Assembly (NCBI GenBank): GCA_016708585.1
Contig: JADJFK010000013.1
Location: 62,001 to 126,000 of the forward strand
DNA from: Sulfuritalea sp.
GTDB taxonomy: Bacteria > Pseudomonadota > Gammaproteobacteria > Burkholderiales > Rhodocyclaceae
Reading direction: 5' to 3'
DNA length: 64,000 nucleotides
A program made the position numbers and the translations under genes. Below, one piece after another: positions 19,518 through 31,808 of the stretch (position 1 is the first letter of the stretch; each line of letters opens with the position of its first letter). Below the pieces are notes generated by a model, which was not told the DNA's origin, did not search any database, and was given only the letters and a program-made list of their open reading frames with translations.

Positions 19518-20430
19518 ACTGCGCGGTCCGATCACCGCCGGCGAACCGATGAGCGGGCACGTGTCGTGGCGCGCCGGCGGCGCCGCGGCGCGGGCGTTTT
19601 TCCCCGCCGACCTCGACGACCTGGCGAATTTCCTGGGTGCCGTTCGCCACGACGAACCGCTGCTGCTGGTCGGCCTCGGCAGCAACCTGCTGGTGCGCGA
19701 CGGCGGCTTCGACGGCACCGCGGTCTTCACCCACGGCGCGCTCGGCACTCTGCGCCGCGAGGCGGACGGGAGCTTCTTTGCCGAGGCCGGGGTCGCTTCG
19801 CCCAAGCTGGCTCGTTTCGCCGGCAAACAGGGCTGTGCCGAGGCCGGGTTCCTGGCGGGGATTCCCGGCACGGTGGGCGGTGCGCTGGCGATGAATGCCG
19901 GCTGCCACGGCGGGGAGACCTGGCGCTTCGTGGAACGCGTGCTGATGCTGAACCGGCGCGGCGAACGGATCATCCGCAACCCGGAAGAGTTCGCCGTCGG
20001 CTACCGCCACGCCGGGCTTAAAACCTCGAGCGACGAGATCTTTGCCGGTGCCTGGTTCCGCTTTCCGCCCGGCGACGTCGACGCGGCGCGCGAAAGGATC
20101 AAGGAGTTGCTGCAGAGGCGCGTCGCCACCCAGCCGCTGGCCTTGCCGAATGCCGGATCGGTGTTCCGCAATCCGCCCGGCGACCATGCTGCGCGACTGA
20201 TCGAGGCCGCGGGCCTCAAGGGCGCACGGATCGCGGGTGCGCAGGTTTCCGAAAAGCATGCGAATTTCATCGTTAATCCAGACGGCGCGGCTTCCGCGAC
20301 TGCGATAGAAATGCTAATCGGCCGGGTTCAGGCGGAAGTGGCGGAAAAGTTCGGCATTTCCCTGGTGCGCGAAGTACGCATCGTGGGCGATGCCGACAGG
20401 CGGATTCGGCAGGAATGGGAAGGAGCTTGA
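19510..20430 (+). CDS. murB: UDP-N-acetylenolpyruvoylglucosamine reductase MurB
   Basis: FAD enzyme that reduces UDP-GlcNAc-enolpyruvate with NADPH to UDP-MurNAc. 306 residues, a type II MurB. FAD-binding segments are [15 protein letters not shown] and [25 protein letters not shown] has the active-site Tyr/Arg and [10 protein letters not shown] the catalytic Ser. ATG 19510 lies inside the murC end and its stop overlaps the ddlB start. Confidence 0.97.
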   Translation: MAELRGPITAGEPMSGHVSWRAGGAAARAFFPADLDDLANFLGAVRHDEPLLLVGLGSNLLVRDGGFDGTAVFTHGALGTLRREADGSFFAEAGVASPKLARFAGKQGCAEAGFLAGIPGTVGGALAMNAGCHGGETWRFVERVLMLNRRGERIIRNPEEFAVGYRHAGLKTSSDEIFAGAWFRFPPGDVDAARERIKELLQRRVATQPLALPNAGSVFRNPPGDHAARLIEAAGLKGARIAGAQVSEKHANFIVNPDGAASATAIEMLIGRVQAEVAEKFGISLVREVRIVGDADRRIRQEWEGA

Positions 20431-21338
20431 TGGATTTCGGCAAGGTGGCGGTGATGATGGGCGGCAAGTCGGCCGAGCGCGAGGTTTCGCTGAAAAGCGG
20501 GGCTGCCGTGCTGGCCGCCTTGCGCTCGTCCGGCATCGATGCCCATAGCTTCGACCCGCAGGACAAGCCGCTCGAAGCGCTGCATGCCGAGGGCTACCGG
20601 CGCGTCTTCATCGCCCTGCACGGGCGGGGCGGCGAAGACGGCACGCTGCAGGGCGCGCTCGACCTGCTGGCGATTCCCTATACCGGCAGCGGCGTGCTGG
20701 CGTCCGCCCTGGCGATGGACAAGTGGCGTTCCAAGCTGGTCTGGCAGGCCAGCGGCCTGCCGGTGCCGGAATACGTGGTGCTCGATGCCGCCAGCGACTT
20801 TGCCGCCGTCGAGGCGCGCCTCGGCCTGCCGCTGTTCGTCAAGCCGTCCAACGAGGGTTCCAGCATCGGCATCAGCAAGGTCAAGGGTACGGGCGAGCTG
20901 CGTGCCGCCTATGAGCTGGCGGCCCGCTACGACCCATGCGTGATCGCCGAACAGTTTCTGGGCGGCGGCGAATTCACCGTCGGCATCCTTGCCGGCCAGG
21001 CCTTGCCGGTGATCCGCATCGTCCCGGCGACGGAGTTCTACGACTACGAGGCCAAGTACCTGCGCGACGATACCGAGTACCGCATTCCCAGCGGCCTCGG
21101 TGATGAACGCGAACGCGAAATGCGCGATCTGGCGCTGCGCGCCTTCGCCGTGCTCGGCGGTCGCGGCTGGGGTCGCATGGACCTGATGCTCGATGCTGCG
21201 GGGCGCATGTTCTGCCTCGAAGCGAATACCTCGCCCGGCATGACCGACCACTCGCTGGTGCCGATGGCGGCAAAGTCGGCCGGGATCCCGTTCCCGCAAC
21301 TGGTGGTCAAGCTGCTCGAGGAGGCCAATTGTGGCTAA
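20430..21338 (+). CDS. ddlB: D-alanine:D-alanine ligase DdlB
   Basis: ATP-grasp enzyme making D-Ala-D-Ala for MurF. 302 residues: [16 protein letters not shown] at the start, [14 protein letters not shown], the ATP loop [13 protein letters not shown], and the metal-binding [23 protein letters not shown] at the end. The ATG at 20430 was chosen over an upstream in-frame codon because AAGGAG lies at the right distance and it forms the TGATG overlap with murB. Overlaps ftsQ by 8 bases. Confidence 0.96.
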   Translation: MDFGKVAVMMGGKSAEREVSLKSGAAVLAALRSSGIDAHSFDPQDKPLEALHAEGYRRVFIALHGRGGEDGTLQGALDLLAIPYTGSGVLASALAMDKWRSKLVWQASGLPVPEYVVLDAASDFAAVEARLGLPLFVKPSNEGSSIGISKVKGTGELRAAYELAARYDPCVIAEQFLGGGEFTVGILAGQALPVIRIVPATEFYDYEAKYLRDDTEYRIPSGLGDEREREMRDLALRAFAVLGGRGWGRMDLMLDAAGRMFCLEANTSPGMTDHSLVPMAAKSAGIPFPQLVVKLLEEANCG

Positions 21339-22137
21339 GGCACTCGGCATATCGGCAGGCAAGAACCGAAGCAATACCCGGAACGGTGCGGGGGGCGCGG
21401 ATGGCTTCTGGGATCGGCCGGTGTTGATCAACCTGCTCGCGGATCTGCTGCTGCTGGGCGGTGGCGTGCTGCTGGCGTGGGCCGCCGCCATGGCATTGCA
21501 GCGCCTTCCGGTGTTTCCGCTCAGGCAACTGGTGGTGGCGACGCCGCTCGACCAGGTCTCGCGGGCGCAGATCGAATACACGGCGCGCAGCGTCGTTTCG
21601 GGAAATTTCTTCACGGTGAATCTGGACACGGCGCAGGCGGCATTCGAGCGCATGCCCTGGGTGCGCACGGCCACGGTGCGCCGCCTCTGGCCGGACGGCA
21701 TCGAACTGAACCTCGAAGAGCATCGCGCCGCCGCGCGCTGGACGCCGCAGGATGGCGAGCCGCGGCTGGTCAGCACGCGCGGCGAGGTGTTCCTGGCGTC
21801 ATCGCGCGAAGCGCTGCCAGTGTTCACCGGTCCCGAGGGATCGGCGCCGCGGGTACTGGCGCGCTACGAGGAATTCGGCGATCGCCTGGGCGCGATCGGT
21901 CGCAAGCCGGTGGTGGTCCATCTCTCGGCACGCGAGGCATGGCAGATCCGGCTTGACGATGGCCTGGTGCTGGAACTGGGCCGCGACCAGCCCCGGCATC
22001 CGCTGGCGGAGAGGCTGAGCCGCTTTACGGGCAACTACCCCGCAGTCAGCGGCGCGGTCAGGAGCCGCCTGCAAACGGTAGGCGTGGTCGATATGCGTTA
22101 TCCGAACGGGTTCGCCCTCAGGGCCGGAAAAAGCTGA
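21331..22137 (+). CDS. ftsQ: Cell division protein FtsQ
   Basis: A 268-residue bitopic divisome protein: a basic cytoplasmic N-terminus, one membrane helix at about residues 34-56, a POTRA domain ([21 protein letters not shown]) and the beta domain including [22 protein letters not shown]. Bridges FtsA/FtsK with FtsBL in the periplasm. GTG start within the ddlB end; the stop overlaps the ftsA ATG. Confidence 0.95.
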   Translation: MAKALGISAGKNRSNTRNGAGGADGFWDRPVLINLLADLLLLGGGVLLAWAAAMALQRLPVFPLRQLVVATPLDQVSRAQIEYTARSVVSGNFFTVNLDTAQAAFERMPWVRTATVRRLWPDGIELNLEEHRAAARWTPQDGEPRLVSTRGEVFLASSREALPVFTGPEGSAPRVLARYEEFGDRLGAIGRKPVVVHLSAREAWQIRLDDGLVLELGRDQPRHPLAERLSRFTGNYPAVSGAVRSRLQTVGVVDMRYPNGFALRAGKS

Positions 22138-23369
22138 TGAGCAAGGAAAACAAACGCAACCTGATCGTCGGCCTCGACATCGGCACCTCGAAGATCGTCG
22201 CCATCGTCGGCGAGCTAGATGCCGAGGGGCGGCTGGGCGTGCTCGGGATCGGCACCCAGGAATCCAGCGGCCTCAAGCGCGGCATGGTGATCAACATCGA
22301 GGCCACGGTGAATTCGATCTCGCGGGCGATCGCCGAGGTCGAGATGATGGCCGGCTGCAAGGTGCGCGAGGTCTACACCGGCATCGCCGGCAGCCACATC
22401 AAGAGCAAGGATTCGATGGGCATGACCGTGGTGCGCGACAAGGAGGTCACCCAGGTCGATGTCGAACGCGCCATCGAGGCGGCCAACGCCACGTCGATCT
22501 CGGCCGACGACCAGATCCTGCATTCGCTGGTGCAGGAGTTCATCGTCGATGGCCAGGACGGGGTGAAGGAGCCGATCGGCATGGACGCCAGGCGCCTCGA
22601 CGTCAAGGTGCACCTGGTGACCGGCGCGGTGACGGCGGTGCAGAACATCGTCAAGTGCGTGCACCGTTGCGGCCTCGAGGTGGTCGACCTGGTGCTGCAG
22701 CCACTGGCCTCGGGCTATGCGGTGCTGACCGAGGACGAGAAGGATGTCGGCGTCTGCCTGGTGGACATCGGCGGCGGCACCACGGACGTGGCGATCTTCG
22801 TCCAGGGGGCGATCCGCCATACCGCGGTGATCCCGATTGCCGGCGACCAGCTGACCAACGACATTGCGATCGCCCTGCGCACCTCGACCCAGGATGCCGA
22901 GGACATCAAGATCCGCTACGGCGTGGCGCTGCAGCAACTGGCCGACCAGCAAGACATGATCGAGGTGCCCGGCGTCGGCGACCGGCCGTCGACCCAGCTT
23001 TCGCGCCAGACCCTGGCCGGTTTCATCCAGCCGCGCGTCGAAGAGATCTTCCAGCAGGTGCAGGAAGAACTCCAGCGCAGCGGCAAGGAGCGCCTGCTGC
23101 GCGCCGGCATCGTGCTCACCGGCGGCGCGGCGCAGATGCCCGGCATGACCGAGCTGGGGGAGGAGATTTTTCACACGACCGTGAAGCTGTCGATGCCGCA
23201 TTACGACGGCAACCTGCGTGATTACGTGCGCAACCCGCGCTATTCCACGGCGATGGGCTTGTTGCAGGAAGGGGTGGCGCAGCGCCACCGGGGCATGAAG
23301 GTGCAAAGTCCGAAGAGCTTCGGGCAGGTTCTGGCACGGATGCGGACATGGTTTTCCCGGAATTTTTGA
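22137..23369 (+). CDS. ftsA: Cell division protein FtsA
   Basis: Actin-like ATPase that tethers FtsZ to the membrane. 410 residues: VGLDIGTSKIVAIVGE phosphate-1 motif, the SHIKSKDSMGMTVV 1C-domain region, VDIGGGTTDVAIF phosphate-2 motif, GIVLTGGAAQMPGM adenosine motif, and a C-terminal amphipathic segment (FGQVLARMRTWFSRNF) for membrane binding. Followed by a 27-nt gap containing a strong AGGAGG RBS for ftsZ. Confidence 0.97.
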   Translation: MSKENKRNLIVGLDIGTSKIVAIVGELDAEGRLGVLGIGTQESSGLKRGMVINIEATVNSISRAIAEVEMMAGCKVREVYTGIAGSHIKSKDSMGMTVVRDKEVTQVDVERAIEAANATSISADDQILHSLVQEFIVDGQDGVKEPIGMDARRLDVKVHLVTGAVTAVQNIVKCVHRCGLEVVDLVLQPLASGYAVLTEDEKDVGVCLVDIGGGTTDVAIFVQGAIRHTAVIPIAGDQLTNDIAIALRTSTQDAEDIKIRYGVALQQLADQQDMIEVPGVGDRPSTQLSRQTLAGFIQPRVEEIFQQVQEELQRSGKERLLRAGIVLTGGAAQMPGMTELGEEIFHTTVKLSMPHYDGNLRDYVRNPRYSTAMGLLQEGVAQRHRGMKVQSPKSFGQVLARMRTWFSRNF

Positions 23370-23396
23370 GGTGGTTGTTCTTTTCAGGAGGCAAAA

Positions 23397-24584
23397 ATGT
23401 TTGAACTTGAGGAAGTAGCGGGACAGGAAGCGGGGAGTGGCTCGACGGTGATCAAGGTGGTCGGCGTCGGCGGCGCCGGCGGCAATGCGGTCGACCACAT
23501 GATCCGCGAGGGCGTCAGCGGCGTCGAATTCATCTGCTGCAACACCGATGCGCAGGCGCTGAAGAAGAGCGATGCCCATGTCAAGCTGCAGCTCGGTCCG
23601 GGGCTCGGCGCCGGCGGCAAGCCGGAAAAGGCCCGCGAACTGGCGCTGCAGGACCGCGAACGCATCGCCGATGCGCTGCGCGGCGCGCACATGGTCTTCA
23701 TCACGGCGGGCATGGGCGGCGGCACCGGTACCGGCGCCGGTCCGGTGGTGGCCGAAGTGGCGCAGGATCTGGGTATCCTGACCGTGGCGGTGGTGACCAA
23801 GCCCTTCGAATATGAAGGCAAGCGCAAGCGCGTGGCGGAAGAAGGGGTGAACGAACTGGCCAAGCACGTCGACTCCCTGATCGTGATCCTCAACGAGAAG
23901 CTCGAGGAAGTGCTCGGCGAGGAGATCAGCTACCTCGAAGCCTTCAGGACCGCCGACAACGTGCTGCGCAACGCCGTGGGCGGCATCGCCGAGATCATCA
24001 ACGTGCCGGGCCTGGTCAACGTCGACTTCGAGGACGTGCGCACCGTGATGCACGAGATGGGCAAGGCCATGATGGGTTCCGCCGTCGCCGCCGGCGTCGA
24101 TCGTGCCCGCATCGCCGCCGAGGGCGCGGTGGCCAGTCCGCTGCTCGAGGGCATCGAACTGTCCGGCGCGCGCGGCGTGCTGGTGAACATCACCGCCAGC
24201 AGCACCCTCGGGCTCAAGGAGTACAAGGAGGTGATGAAGACCATCCGCCAATACACTGCGCCCGAGGCCACCGTGATCTGCGGTACGGTGTTCGACGAAG
24301 GCATGGAAGACCAGCTGCGCGTCACCGTGGTCGCCACCGGCTTGGGTCTGTCCGTTGCGCGGGAGGGCGCCAAGCCGGCCATGCGCGTGGTGGAAACCGT
24401 GGGCCTGCGCACCGGCACCGACAATCTTCAGGTGTACGAAGCCGGTACGGGTACCGGCATCGACCTTTCCACCGTGACGGCGAGCGGTCGCACGGCCCTG
24501 CGCAATTCGCAGGCGCAGGCGATGGTCGATTCGGGTGTCGACAAGTACGACATCCCGGCCTTCCTGCGCCGCCAGCAGGACTGA
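23397..24584 (+). CDS. ftsZ: Cell division protein FtsZ
   Basis: Tubulin-like GTPase forming the Z ring. 395 residues with the N-terminal KVVGVGGAGGNAVDHMI, the tubulin signature GGGTGTG at residues 107-113, the T7 loop NVDFEDVRTVM, and the C-terminal conserved peptide YDIPAFLRRQ that binds FtsA. AGGAGGCAAAAATG gives a strong RBS, consistent with high expression at the end of the operon. A hairpin repeat follows the stop. Confidence 0.98.
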   Translation: MFELEEVAGQEAGSGSTVIKVVGVGGAGGNAVDHMIREGVSGVEFICCNTDAQALKKSDAHVKLQLGPGLGAGGKPEKARELALQDRERIADALRGAHMVFITAGMGGGTGTGAGPVVAEVAQDLGILTVAVVTKPFEYEGKRKRVAEEGVNELAKHVDSLIVILNEKLEEVLGEEISYLEAFRTADNVLRNAVGGIAEIINVPGLVNVDFEDVRTVMHEMGKAMMGSAVAAGVDRARIAAEGAVASPLLEGIELSGARGVLVNITASSTLGLKEYKEVMKTIRQYTAPEATVICGTVFDEGMEDQLRVTVVATGLGLSVAREGAKPAMRVVETVGLRTGTDNLQVYEAGTGTGIDLSTVTASGRTALRNSQAQAMVDSGVDKYDIPAFLRRQQD

Positions 24585-24615
24585 GAGGCAGGCATGCGCA
24601 AGCGGCCGGGCGGGC

Positions 24616-24690
24616 GCCTCCACGGCGGGCTTTGCACAGCCGGCCGGCTGCGGCGGCGCGAAGCATGCTTCGCGAAACCCCGCCTCGCCC
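24616..24690. repeat. Hairpin repeat element A between ftsZ and lpxC
   Basis: Aligns along about 75 bp with the element before argJ (52375-52451); shared blocks include CTCCAC, GGCTTTGCACAGC/GGCTCTGCATAGC and GCGAAACCCC. The core is a perfect palindrome, CGCGAAGCATGCTTCGCG at 24657-24674. It could cap the ftsZ transcript or act as a partial terminator before lpxC. Confidence 0.7.
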
Positions 24691-24711
24691 TCCCGCCCGG
24701 CCGGGTGGGCA

Positions 24712-24720
24712 TGCTAAAAT
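24712..24720 (+). promoter_or_regulatory. Probable extended -10 for lpxC
   Basis: TGCTAAAAT (TG-extended -10, TAAAAT at 24715-24720) lies 36 bases before the lpxC ATG. No convincing -35 is present. The same TGCTAAAAT occurs before secA and GCTAAAAT before glnE. Confidence 0.5.
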
Positions 24721-24756
24721 TTCCGCTTCGCACCATTTGCCATCGATAGCCACACC

Positions 24757-25671
24757 ATGCTTCGTCAGCGCACCCTGAAATCAGTCGTCAAGGCCACCGG
24801 GGTCGGTCTCCACTCCGGCGCCAAGGTGACGCTTGTGCTGCGACCGGCGCAACCCGGTACGGGGGTCGTCTTCCGCCGCGTCGACCTGAACCCGCCAGTG
24901 GATCTCAAGGCCGACCCGTTCGGCGTCGGCGACACCCGCATGGCGTCCTGCCTGGAAACCGGCGGGGTCAAGGTGGCCACGGTAGAGCACCTTATGTCGG
25001 CACTGGCCGGCCTCGGCATCGACAACATCTATATCGACGTCGATGCGGCGGAACTCCCGATCATGGATGGCTCTGCCGCGACTTTCGTGTTTCTGCTGCA
25101 GTCGGCCGGTATCGAGGAGCAGAATGCCGCCAAAAAATTCGTCCGCGTGCTGAAGACCGTGGAGGTCAAAGACGGCGACAAATGGGCGAGGCTGTCCCCG
25201 TATGACGGCTTCAGTCTTGATTTCTCGATTGTTTTCAACCATCCGGCGGTGGATCGCGCCGGCTCGCGCGCCCGCATCGATTTTGCCGACCAATCCTATT
25301 TGCGCGAAGTGGCGCGGGCGCGGACCTTCGGCTTCATGCAGGATGTGGAAGCCCTGCGCGACCAGGGTCTGGCCCTGGGCGGCAGCCTGGAAAACGCGAT
25401 CGTGATGGATGAATACCGGGTGCTGAACAGCGACGGCCTGCGTTATGCCGACGAATTCGTCAAGCACAAGATCCTCGATGCCATCGGCGACCTCTACCTT
25501 GCCGGTCATCCCCTGCTCGGTGCCTTTGCGGCCCACAAGTCCGGCCATGCCCTCAACAACCTGTTGCTGCGCGCCTTGCTGGCCGATGCGTCGGCCTGGG
25601 AGTTCGCCAGTTTCCAGCGGGCCGAGGAAGCCCCGGGCAGCATCGCCCGGCTGTACCCACAATTGGTCTAG
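24757..25671 (+). CDS. lpxC: UDP-3-O-acyl-N-acetylglucosamine deacetylase LpxC
   Basis: Zinc deacetylase, the committed step of lipid A synthesis. 304 residues: [13 protein letters not shown] at the N-terminus, [16 protein letters not shown] with the first zinc His, and [14 protein letters not shown] with the second His, Asp and catalytic residues, followed by a distal GHALNN segment. Last gene of the dcw region, probably with its own promoter after element A. Normal length. Confidence 0.97.
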   Translation: MLRQRTLKSVVKATGVGLHSGAKVTLVLRPAQPGTGVVFRRVDLNPPVDLKADPFGVGDTRMASCLETGGVKVATVEHLMSALAGLGIDNIYIDVDAAELPIMDGSAATFVFLLQSAGIEEQNAAKKFVRVLKTVEVKDGDKWARLSPYDGFSLDFSIVFNHPAVDRAGSRARIDFADQSYLREVARARTFGFMQDVEALRDQGLALGGSLENAIVMDEYRVLNSDGLRYADEFVKHKILDAIGDLYLAGHPLLGAFAAHKSGHALNNLLLRALLADASAWEFASFQRAEEAPGSIARLYPQLV

Positions 25672-25683
25672 GGCCTGGTCCCG

Positions 25684-25866
25684 GTGCTGCTGCTCAGGAT
25701 CGTCGGCATACTCTTGGCGATCACCATAGGCAGCAGCCTCGTCGCCTGGCTGTTTACCCGTGACCGGCGCTATCTCGTTCTGTCAGCGCGCGTTGCCAAA
25801 GCGGCGCTGTTTTTCGCGCTGCTGGTCCTGGCGTTGATGGCGGCCGAGCGCCTCATCATTCTTTGA
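25684..25866 (+). CDS. Small hypothetical membrane protein after lpxC
   Basis: A 60-residue protein with two hydrophobic helices (LLLRIVGILLAITIGSSLVAWLF and AALFFALLVLALMAAERLIIL) separated by a basic loop (TRDRRYLVLSARVAK). GTG start 12 nt after lpxC; its 3' end overlaps the convergent DciA-like gene by about 10 bases. I know of no function. It is plausible as a gene because of its clean two-helix topology, positive-inside loop and position. Confidence 0.6.
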   Translation: MLLLRIVGILLAITIGSSLVAWLFTRDRRYLVLSARVAKAALFFALLVLALMAAERLIIL

Positions 25867-26293
25867 TGCTCTGTAGCAGGTGCTCCAGGGCACCCTTCAG
25901 GGGCGATTCCCGAGGCAGATCACGGGCCAGTGCAGTGAGTCCTTGCTTCTGTTTAGATCCAGGAGGATTCGGTCTTTCGATTGGAGTAGCGGAAGAATTG
26001 CGGTTTCGGGCTTGCACTCGAACCTCAATTTGAGTAACCTCGGCGCTTTTGCAGGATAAATCGCTGGCGAGTCGCGGTCCGAACTGACGGATCTTCGCAG
26101 CGACCGCGCCGTTCTCGGCGTGGATAAGAAGTTTCCCCAGACGGAAGTTGGCTACCCTGGCATAGGGCTTCAGCGCCGCCGGCAGCGCAGCTTCCAACAG
26201 ACGCTGGAATTGGAGCAGGCGTTGGGCGTGGGCGGCAAGCCGCGCCATGCTGTCACCGGAGGCAAGGTGTTCCTGGAGGCTGCGCGATGTCAT
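25856..26293 (-). CDS. DUF721/DciA-like protein
   Basis: About 145 residues, convergent with the lpxC side. The N-terminal part (LAAHAQRLLQFQRLLEAALPAALKPYARVANFRLGKLLIHA) fits the DUF721/DciA domain; DciA proteins load the replicative helicase DnaB in bacteria lacking DnaC. The C-terminal half is low-complexity with Ser, Pro and Lys and probably disordered. The start at 26293 was chosen because translation from further upstream lacks domain similarity. Assignment is by pattern and position next to secA and M23 genes. Confidence 0.7.
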   Translation of the reverse strand: MTSRSLQEHLASGDSMARLAAHAQRLLQFQRLLEAALPAALKPYARVANFRLGKLLIHAENGAVAAKIRQFGPRLASDLSCKSAEVTQIEVRVQARNRNSSATPIERPNPPGSKQKQGLTALARDLPRESPLKGALEHLLQSIKE

Positions 26294-26362
26294 CGAAACT
26301 GAAGTTGCAGTGCCGGCCGATCGTTGTGCCGACACTGAAACGAACCTGATGGGAGGGAAGGG

Positions 26363-27325
26363 ATGCATATTATTCTCGTCTCTGACCGGCTGGCAACCGC
26401 AAGAAGCATTTCCCTGACCTGGGGGCATGCAATCCTGTTCGCCGGGGCCATGTTTGGCTCGGTCCTGCTGCTGTCGTCGTTGTTTTCCTATGTCACGGTC
26501 CGCCACGCAGCGGAAATCCGCCTGCCCTTCCTGCAGGATTTGCTGCGCGTGATGAATGCAGAGGAAGCCCAGCGTTCCAGGGATTTTGCCCGTGAAAACC
26601 TCAATGCCATGGCGGTCAAACTGGGCGAAATGCAGGCGCAGTTGCTGCGCCTGGACACCATCGGCGAGCGGCTGGCCGGCATGGCCGGCGTCAAACCACA
26701 GGATCTCAAGGCGTTTGAAGCCAAACCCGGTGGTCGTGGCGGGCCGCTGGTACGCCCCGAAGCAATGTCGGCGACGGAACTGCAGCGCGCGGTCGACGCA
26801 TTGGCGAGCCAGGTGGAAGCCAAGTCCGACGCGATTTCCATGATCGAATCGCAGTTGCTGGAAGACCGCATCCGGAAGAGCCTCCTGCCCACCAGCCTGC
26901 CCATCGAGGCGCAGTGGAACGCGTCGGCCTACGGCTGGCGGGTCGATCCATTCACCGGCGAGCGGGCGCTGCACGAGGGCGTGGACTTCGTGGCGCCTAT
27001 CGGCACCAACATCGCCGCTGCCGCCTCCGGGGTCGTTGTCAGTGCCGAGCGCCACCCGCAATACGGCAATCTGGTCGAAATCGACCACGGCAACGACCTG
27101 ACCACCCGCTATGCCCACGCATCGAAAATCCTCGTCAAGCCGGGGCAACTGGTCAAGCGCGGCCAGAACGTCGCCGAAGTGGGTTCCACCGGTCGTTCGA
27201 CCGGGCCGCATCTGCATTTCGAAGTGCGGATTCGTGGCATGGCGCAGAACCCCGATCGCTTCCTGCGCCTGGCGAAAAACGCCGGCAAGCCGTTCGCCCA
27301 ATCGCCGCTCGCCGCAAAGCGCTGA
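26363..27325 (+). CDS. M23 family metallopeptidase (peptidoglycan endopeptidase)
   Basis: 320 residues: one N-terminal membrane helix (about residues 20-45), a coiled-coil-like stretch with many Glu, Gln and Leu (about 50-175), then a LytM/M23 domain at the C-terminus. Zinc and catalytic residues are seen in HEGVDFVAP, the YAHASK segment and GPHLHFEVRI. Anchored in the inner membrane and acting in the periplasm, it would cut peptide crosslinks or act as a divisome activator. This gene commonly precedes secA in betaproteobacteria. Confidence 0.92.
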   Translation: MHIILVSDRLATARSISLTWGHAILFAGAMFGSVLLLSSLFSYVTVRHAAEIRLPFLQDLLRVMNAEEAQRSRDFARENLNAMAVKLGEMQAQLLRLDTIGERLAGMAGVKPQDLKAFEAKPGGRGGPLVRPEAMSATELQRAVDALASQVEAKSDAISMIESQLLEDRIRKSLLPTSLPIEAQWNASAYGWRVDPFTGERALHEGVDFVAPIGTNIAAAASGVVVSAERHPQYGNLVEIDHGNDLTTRYAHASKILVKPGQLVKRGQNVAEVGSTGRSTGPHLHFEVRIRGMAQNPDRFLRLAKNAGKPFAQSPLAAKR

Positions 27326-27347
27326 TCCGGGGGGGCTTTCCCTCCCA

Positions 27348-27356
27348 TGCTAAAAT
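27348..27356 (+). promoter_or_regulatory. Probable extended -10 for secA
   Basis: TGCTAAAAT (TAAAAT 27351-27356) lies 42 bases before the secA ATG, the same nonamer as upstream of lpxC. No clear -35. Confidence 0.45.
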
Positions 27357-27398
27357 CGCCGTTTTGCCTTTTCCGGCCGATTTGCGGCTGCGTACCCC

Positions 27399-30125
<2,727 letters not shown>

Positions 30126-30129
30126 CACG

Positions 30130-31128
30130 GTGTCGACGCGCTGGCCAACGCTGATCGAGGATGGCGACGGCCTTCTGATCCTGGACCAGACGTGTTTGCC
30201 GCGCGAAGCCGTGATGCTGCGGCTGACAACCCTGGACGATGTGGCCAAGGCCATTCGCGTCATGCAGGTGCGCGGCGCGCCGCTGATCGGCGCCACCGCC
30301 GCCTACGGCGTGGCGCTCGGGCTGGCCGACGATGCCGGCGATGCGCGCCTCGCCGATGTGATGACAATCCTCGCCGCGACGCGGCCCACGGCGGTCAATC
30401 TGCACTGGGCGCTGGCGCGCATGCGATCGGTACTTGAAAAGTCGGCGCCGGCGACACGGCGAAATCTGGCCTGGCAGGAGGCTCGCGCCATTGCCACGGA
30501 AGACGAGGCTGCCAACGGACTGATCGGCAAGCATGGACTGGCGCTGCTGGAGCTCAGGCGGCAGGGCGAACGATCCGTCAACGTCATGACACATTGCAAT
30601 GCAGGAAGGCTCGCCACGGTCGAACACGGCACGGCGCTGGCGCCGGTCTATGCCGCGCATGCCGCAGACGTGCCGGTGCACGTCTGGGTGTCCGAAACCC
30701 GTCCGCGCAACCAGGGGCTGCTGACGGCCTGGGAACTGGCCGAGGCCGGCGTGCCGCATACCCTGATTGCCGACAATGCCGCGGGCCTCCTGCTGATGCA
30801 GGGCAAGGTCGATCTGGTGATTGTTGGCGCCGACCGTATCGCCGCCAACGGCGATACGGCGAACAAGGTCGGCACTTATCTCAAGGCGCTCGCCGCGCGC
30901 GCGCATGGCGTGCCGTTTTACGTGGCGGCGCCGCTGTCGACCATCGATTTCGCCTGTCCCTCGGGTGCGCAGATCCCGATCGAAGAGCGTGCCGCGGATG
31001 AACTCGGCGCCGGCGACGTCCCTGCCGCCAACCCGGCCTTCGACGTGACACCGGCGGCGCTGATCAGCGGCATCATCTCCGAGCGCGGCATCGCCGCGGC
31101 CGGCGCACTGGAGCAGTGGGCATCATGA
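30130..31128 (+). CDS. mtnA: Methylthioribose-1-phosphate isomerase MtnA
   Basis: Isomerises 5-methylthioribose 1-phosphate to methylthioribulose 1-phosphate in methionine salvage. 332 residues with VRGAPLIGATAAYGVALG near the start, RPTAVNLHWAL, THCNAGRLATVEHGTALAP with the catalytic Cys, and VGADRIAANGDTANKVGTY with the catalytic Asp. Residues 103-111 (EKSAPATRR) are written by a 27-bp stretch identical to one in murE but read in another frame. GTG start. Coupled to mtnB by ATGA. Confidence 0.95.
   Translation: MSTRWPTLIEDGDGLLILDQTCLPREAVMLRLTTLDDVAKAIRVMQVRGAPLIGATAAYGVALGLADDAGDARLADVMTILAATRPTAVNLHWALARMRSVLEKSAPATRRNLAWQEARAIATEDEAANGLIGKHGLALLELRRQGERSVNVMTHCNAGRLATVEHGTALAPVYAAHAADVPVHVWVSETRPRNQGLLTAWELAEAGVPHTLIADNAAGLLLMQGKVDLVIVGADRIAANGDTANKVGTYLKALAARAHGVPFYVAAPLSTIDFACPSGAQIPIEERAADELGAGDVPAANPAFDVTPAALISGIISERGIAAAGALEQWAS
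30436..30462 (+). repeat. Dispersed 25-bp motif, copy in mtnA
   Basis: 27 bases identical to 10722-10748 in murE. Here it is translated EKSAPATRR rather than KVGAGDTA. It sits in a helix region that varies in the family. Confidence 0.85.
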
Positions 31129-31793
31129 GTGACACTTCCGCGGGTCTGGCTGCCGAATTCGCGACACGGGTGCTGGCCACCGCGCGCACGATGAATGCCT
31201 GCGGCATCAATCGCGGCAGCGCCGGCAACGTCAGCGCGCGCTGCGAGGGCGGGTTCATCATCACGCCGACCGGCATGGCCTATGACGACTGCACCGCGGC
31301 CGACATGGCAAAAGTCGGCGCTGACGGCACGGCGAACGGGCTGCGCAAGCCTTCCTCCGAATGGCGCTTCCATCGCGACATCTATGCCGCGCGGCCCGAG
31401 GCGGGCGCCGTGGTGCATACGCATTCGCCCTTCGCCACGGCCCTGGCCTGCCAGGCGATGGGCGTCCCGGCCTTCCACTACATGGTGGCGCGCTTCGGCG
31501 GTGCGGATGTACGCTGCGCCGCCTACGCCACCTTCGGCAGCCAGGAATTGTCCGATGCCATCCTTGTCGCGCTGGAGGATCGCTGTGCCTGCCTCATGGC
31601 GCATCACGGCATGGTGGTGTTCGGCCGCGACTGCGACCACGCGCTGGCCCTGGCCGTCGAACTGGAGACGCTGTGCGAGCAGTTCTGGCGCGTGCTGCAA
31701 CTGGGCGCGCCGAAGCTGCTGCCTGCGGATGAAATGACCCGCGTGCTGGCGAAGTTCGCCAGCTATGGACAGCAAGGCGGCCAGCAGGACTGA
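31125..31793 (+). CDS. mtnB: Methylthioribulose-1-phosphate dehydratase MtnB (class II aldolase family)
   Basis: Dehydrates methylthioribulose 1-phosphate, the step after MtnA. 222 residues in a class II aldolase/adducin fold: NRGSAGNVSARCEGGFIITPTGMAYD, RKPSSEWRFHRDIYAARPEA, zinc ligands in VVHTHSPFAT (His-x-His) and AHHGMVVFG. ATG 31125 overlaps the mtnA stop. KVGADGTANG is encoded by a copy of the dispersed motif at a place where relatives have a variable loop. Fuculose-phosphate aldolase activity is the alternative, but linkage to mtnA argues for MtnB. Confidence 0.85.
   Translation: MSDTSAGLAAEFATRVLATARTMNACGINRGSAGNVSARCEGGFIITPTGMAYDDCTAADMAKVGADGTANGLRKPSSEWRFHRDIYAARPEAGAVVHTHSPFATALACQAMGVPAFHYMVARFGGADVRCAAYATFGSQELSDAILVALEDRCACLMAHHGMVVFGRDCDHALALAVELETLCEQFWRVLQLGAPKLLPADEMTRVLAKFASYGQQGGQQD
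31310..31335 (+). repeat. Dispersed motif copy in mtnB
   Basis: AAAAGTCGGCGCTGACGG then CACGGCGA; three changes from the mtnA copy only 850 bp away, and read in the other frame (KVGADGTA). Confidence 0.65.
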
Positions 31794-31808
31794 TCGCGGC
31801 GGCAGCGC

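Noticed and set aside
21262..21285. GCAAAGTCGGCCGGGATC in ddlB resembles the dispersed motif
   Set aside because: The residues AAKSAGIPF belong to the conserved Ddl C-terminus, and the match stops after ten bases.
30985..31025. GAACTCGGCGCCGGCGACG near the end of mtnA
   Set aside because: Shares only the GC-rich middle of the motif; no AAAG and no ACGGCG end.
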